Source: Candidatus Methylarchaceae archaeon HK01M
Lineage (GTDB): Archaea > Thermoproteota > Nitrososphaeria > Nitrososphaerales > JACAEJ01
DNA length: 8,370 nt
Direction of reading: 5' to 3'
NCBI GenBank assembly: GCA_024256245.1
Contig: JAKLZD010000007.1
Coordinates: 1 to 8,370 of the forward strand
In this document: in pieces, positions 6,333-8,370 of the stretch
Numbering within the stretch: the stretch's first letter is position 1
Layout of the letters: each line of letters begins with the position of its first letter
Notes under the pieces: model-generated
Database searches by the model: none
What the model was told of the DNA's origin: nothing
The model's input: the letters and a program-made list of their open reading frames with translations, nothing else
Translations under genes and position numbers: made by a program

Positions 6333-7280
6333 TTAATTATCTTGTTTTAACCTTTCTTCAGGGAAGCCTATGATATCCAATGTTGTAGACGCTATCTTAA
6401 TTTCTTTAGACTTTTGAATTTCATCGAGAATAATCTGGCTTAGTTTATTTTGTAACGATCTTCTCTCTCTTGCTTCGGTTATATATCTGATGTTGAAGGT
6501 TATCCAGTTGTCTGTCAGTGTCAAAAATATTGCCGGTTCCACATCCCTTTTATGTAGATAATATTTGTCGCCCAGTTTGGATATCTCCTTTCCTGCTTGG
6601 TATGTTACATTCTCTGTCTCTTTTTTAACTATGGTTAGAATTTTGGTATACGCTTCTTTCCAGTCACTATCATAAGTTACGGGGATATTTATTTCATCCC
6701 AGATGAAATCGTAGTCTTTAGTATAGTTATTGATTGCACTGGATAAAACGTAGCCATTTGGAATTATCGTCAATCTGCCTGTTGCTTGTTCTCCTGCCAC
6801 CCACTCCTTAATTTCCATGAGGGTAGTGTATAGAATCCCTATATCAATTACATCGCCGTATCTTGAGTTAACTTCGATCCTATCGCCAACATGGTAATTC
6901 CCAGTTATAAATATCATTATTCCTCCAACGAAGTTTTTAAAGAGATCTTGTAAGGCGATTGCAATTCCTGCGGCAGCCAGACCATAGGCAACATAAAGAG
7001 TCTGGACATCTCCTGCCCATATTCCAATTATGTTGATAACGAGAATCGCTATATAGAGGATGGAAACAGTCTTTCTGAAAGCGTACTTTGACTTTAATTC
7101 CTTTATTCTTTTAGAGATGGTTTCTTCAAAAACTAATTTGAAGACAAAATAAATTATAGCTAAAGCTAGAAATGTCTGAAATCCTTTTTGTAGATATGTA
7201 TTTGGATATATGAAATTAGCATACCATAATGTAGCAGAAATTATTATCCAGACTGTTAAAAAGATGATCCTTTTTTTCAT
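6333..7280 (-). CDS. MscS-type mechanosensitive channel (four-helix form)
   Basis: A second, divergent MscS-family channel of 315 residues. Membrane helices lie at about 4-20, 35-52, 71-90 and the pore helix 95-118. The signature is clear: GLAAAGIAIALQDLFKNFVGG, GNYHVGDRIEVNSRYGDVIDI and RLTIIPNGYVLSSAINNYT (169-187). The beta domain has an insertion-like stretch (MEIKEWVAGEQATGRL), and the C-terminal domain ends in a charged tail. By ungapped alignment on the pore asparagine, the E. coli Gly113 position is aspartate, which may change closing or inactivation. The ATG at 7280 has a TATA-like box about 25 bases upstream and no ribosome binding site, so the transcript is probably leaderless. It is first in the minus-strand group channel-channel-methyltransferase and divergent from mscL. 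Little similarity to the neighbouring MscS is visible outside the pore and beta domain, so they are not a recent duplication. Confidence 0.92.
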   Translation of the reverse strand: MKKRIIFLTVWIIISATLWYANFIYPNTYLQKGFQTFLALAIIYFVFKLVFEETISKRIKELKSKYAFRKTVSILYIAILVINIIGIWAGDVQTLYVAYGLAAAGIAIALQDLFKNFVGGIMIFITGNYHVGDRIEVNSRYGDVIDIGILYTTLMEIKEWVAGEQATGRLTIIPNGYVLSSAINNYTKDYDFIWDEINIPVTYDSDWKEAYTKILTIVKKETENVTYQAGKEISKLGDKYYLHKRDVEPAIFLTLTDNWITFNIRYITEARERRSLQNKLSQIILDEIQKSKEIKIASTTLDIIGFPEERLKQDN

Positions 7281-7300
7281 GATGATTCTAAAGCTGTACC

Positions 7301-7313
7301 TTTTTAATAATTT
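7301..7313 (-). promoter_or_regulatory. TATA-like box for the four-helix MscS gene
   Basis: On the minus strand AAATTATTAAAAA lies about 25 bases before the ATG at 7280, the spacing expected for a leaderless archaeal transcript. Confidence 0.45.
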
Positions 7314-7367
7314 AACTTTTAAGCTTCAACCATTTAGCATTACTTATCAGCAACATTTTCACCAGAA

Positions 7368-7418
7368 GTCAAATAACTATAAAGCGACTATAGAGCCCCC
7401 AATGTCTTTTCATTTGAC
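7368..7418. promoter_or_regulatory. Repeat cluster in the mscS-mscL divergent promoter region
   Basis: GTCAAAT (7368-7374) and ATTTGAC (7412-7418) form a perfect 7-base inverted repeat. Between them are two adjacent 11-base copies, ACTATAAAGCG (7376-7386) and ACTATAGAGCC (7387-7397), identical at 9 of 11 positions and one helical turn apart. Placement upstream of the mscL TATA box and between divergent channel genes suits an operator. CTATAAAG could alternatively be a second TATA box. Confidence 0.3.
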
Positions 7419-7427
7419 AAAAAGAAT

Positions 7428-7437
7428 AAATAAATTA
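7428..7437 (+). promoter_or_regulatory. TATA-like box for mscL
   Basis: AAATAAATTA is centred about 29 bases before the ATG at 7461, giving a very short leader. GGTG at 7451-7454, 6 bases before the ATG, is the likely ribosome binding site if the leader extends that far. Confidence 0.4.
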
Positions 7438-7460
7438 TCTGTGTTACTTTGGTGTTTGAT

Positions 7461-7832
7461 ATGTCAAAAGAAGATAAAATGTTGGAAGAGCTTAGAAAAA
7501 TAAGAGAGTTACTAGAACCTAAGCCTCCACAACCTTCCCCTCAACCTAAAGGTTTATGGAACGAATTTATGGACTTTTTTTCAAAATACAAAGTCATGGG
7601 AATGGCTGTTGCCTTTATTTTAGGCTTGTATCTTGGTGCCTTAGTTCAAGCACTTGTTGGCGACCTAATCATGCCTATTATAGAGCTTGCTATGCCAGGG
7701 GTTGCATGGGATATGATTCAAATAGGACCCTTTCGCATCGGACACTTTACAGGCACACTAATCACCTTTCTAATCGTCGTCTTCATAATCTTCATCATAG
7801 TTAAAGCCGCAAAGAAAGGGGGAATAGAATAG
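7461..7832 (+). CDS. mscL: Large-conductance mechanosensitive channel MscL, with N-terminal helix extension
   Basis: A 123-residue MscL-family channel, the emergency valve for hypo-osmotic shock, forming pentamers in bacteria. The core is clear: LWNEFMDFFSKYKVMGMAVA (32-51) gives the amphipathic N-helix and start of TM1, then FILGLYLGALVQALVGDLIMP (52-72); TM2 is TLITFLIVVFIIFIIVKAAKK (99-119). The periplasmic loop is short. Two things are odd. The protein stops right after TM2 (KKGGIE), without the C-terminal helical bundle, and it has instead a charged helix KMLEELRKIRELLE (6-19) at the N-terminus, followed by a proline-rich linker (20-30). By alignment with E. coli, the gate residues Leu19 and Val23 become Met48 and Phe52. 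The ATG at 7461 has GGTG 6 bases upstream; in-frame TTG (7449) and GTG (7452) starts are less likely. It converges on adenine deaminase across 75 bases containing T-rich runs. Confidence 0.93.
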   Translation: MSKEDKMLEELRKIRELLEPKPPQPSPQPKGLWNEFMDFFSKYKVMGMAVAFILGLYLGALVQALVGDLIMPIIELAMPGVAWDMIQIGPFRIGHFTGTLITFLIVVFIIFIIVKAAKKGGIE

Positions 7833-7907
7833 CCACAAAGAGCTTAACACTTCATTTTCCTTCTTTAGTTTTAGCAAGCCTAAAGATTGCAAGATACCTG
7901 CACTATT

Positions 7908-8370
7908 TTATTCCAGAACCAATGGAACGAAATCGAATTTTTCTACATCTACGAGTCCATAATCCGTTAGTTTCAACTCTGGTATTACAGGGAGCGCCAG
8001 AAAAGACAGAGTCATGAAGGGTGAACTGAGGCTACAACCAAGTTTTGCTACTTCTTCATGAAGCCTCTTCAAGTTTACTACGATCTCTTCAGCCTTCCAT
8101 GTAGACATGAGACCAGCTACTGGAAGGGGTAGTTCTTCAAGAATCTTTTCATTGTTAACAGCGATGATCCCTCCTCTCATCTCCCTCAACTTATTCACAG
8201 CCATGCACATATCTTTATCATCGGTGCCAACTGTAATTATATTATGAGAGTCGTGAGCTACACTTGAGGCGATAGCCCCTTCTTTAAGTCCAAAACCTTT
8301 CACAAAACCCTTTCCAATTCTTCCACTGTTTTTATGCCTCTCTACAACACATATCTTTATCACATCATTC
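7908..8370 (-). CDS. ade: Adenine deaminase, C-terminal part (cut by the window edge)
   Basis: Adenine deaminase converts adenine to hypoxanthine and ammonia in purine salvage (EC 3.5.4.2). Only about the last 153 of an expected 550-600 residues are in the window; the frame is open through the right edge, so the metal-binding TIM barrel is not visible. The C-terminal block is highly diagnostic: NSGRIGKGFVKGFGLKEGAI, ASSVAHDSHNIITVGTDDKD, LPLPVAGLMS, SPFMTLSFLALPVIPELKLT and DYGLVDVEKF. The GTG at 8361-8363 is an internal valine codon, not a start. All five arginines checked use AGA or AGG, in keeping with the core genes. No promoter can be seen from here. It ends facing mscL. Confidence 0.95.
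   Translation of the reverse strand, partial: NDVIKICVVERHKNSGRIGKGFVKGFGLKEGAIASSVAHDSHNIITVGTDDKDMCMAVNKLREMRGGIIAVNNEKILEELPLPVAGLMSTWKAEEIVVNLKRLHEEVAKLGCSLSSPFMTLSFLALPVIPELKLTDYGLVDVEKFDFVPLVLE

Noticed and set aside
7402..7503. Plus-strand frame beginning at the ATG at 7402 in the mscS-mscL spacer.
   Set aside because: Low-complexity translation that runs into mscL in another frame, and no ribosome binding site. It is a shadow of the AT-rich spacer.
7908..8363. A complete 151-residue protein starting at the GTG at 8363.
   Set aside because: It is clearly the C-terminal domain of adenine deaminase, and the frame stays open past the GTG to the window edge.

Overview
The window looks like archaeal chromosome. 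It carries a cofE gene for coenzyme F420 synthesis. Several genes have TATA-like boxes about 25-40 bases before the start codon, some with almost no leader. Where ribosome binding sites exist, they have the GGTG/GGAG form. The core genes prefer AGA/AGG for arginine. A lineage cannot be fixed without a search; a TACK-type archaeon such as Bathyarchaeia is only a guess.

Layout, left to right. (1) 1-1491, plus strand: a complete or nearly complete trypsin-like (V8-type) serine protease with no signal peptide. Behind it lies a short tract holding a stop-interrupted small reading frame, a 36-residue reading frame, and a strong palindrome. The protease uses CGN arginine codons far more than the core genes checked, so this end may be acquired and partly decayed. 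(2) 1492-1842, minus strand: a small VOC/glyoxalase-fold protein. (3) 1843-2339: about 500 bases with no intact gene. (4) 2340-3326, minus: a radical SAM protein with a C-terminal cysteine cluster. (5) 3523-4287, plus: cofE, divergent from the radical SAM gene. (6) 4331-7280, minus: two unlike MscS-type channels followed by a UbiE/COQ5-type methyltransferase, closely spaced. (7) 7461-7832, plus: an MscL-type channel, divergent from the MscS pair. (8) 7908 to the right edge, minus: the C-terminal quarter of adenine deaminase.

The clearest theme is membrane tension. Three mechanosensitive channel genes of two families sit together around a shared 180-base divergent promoter region that contains repeats. 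The MscL protein is unusual: it lacks the usual C-terminal helix but has a very similar helix at its N-terminus, joined by a proline-rich linker. CofE, the methyltransferase and adenine deaminase look like ordinary core metabolism (F420 tail, quinone C-methylation, purine salvage). The most likely place for an undescribed system is the protease and the two small frames behind it, but the evidence there is thin and the tract looks damaged.
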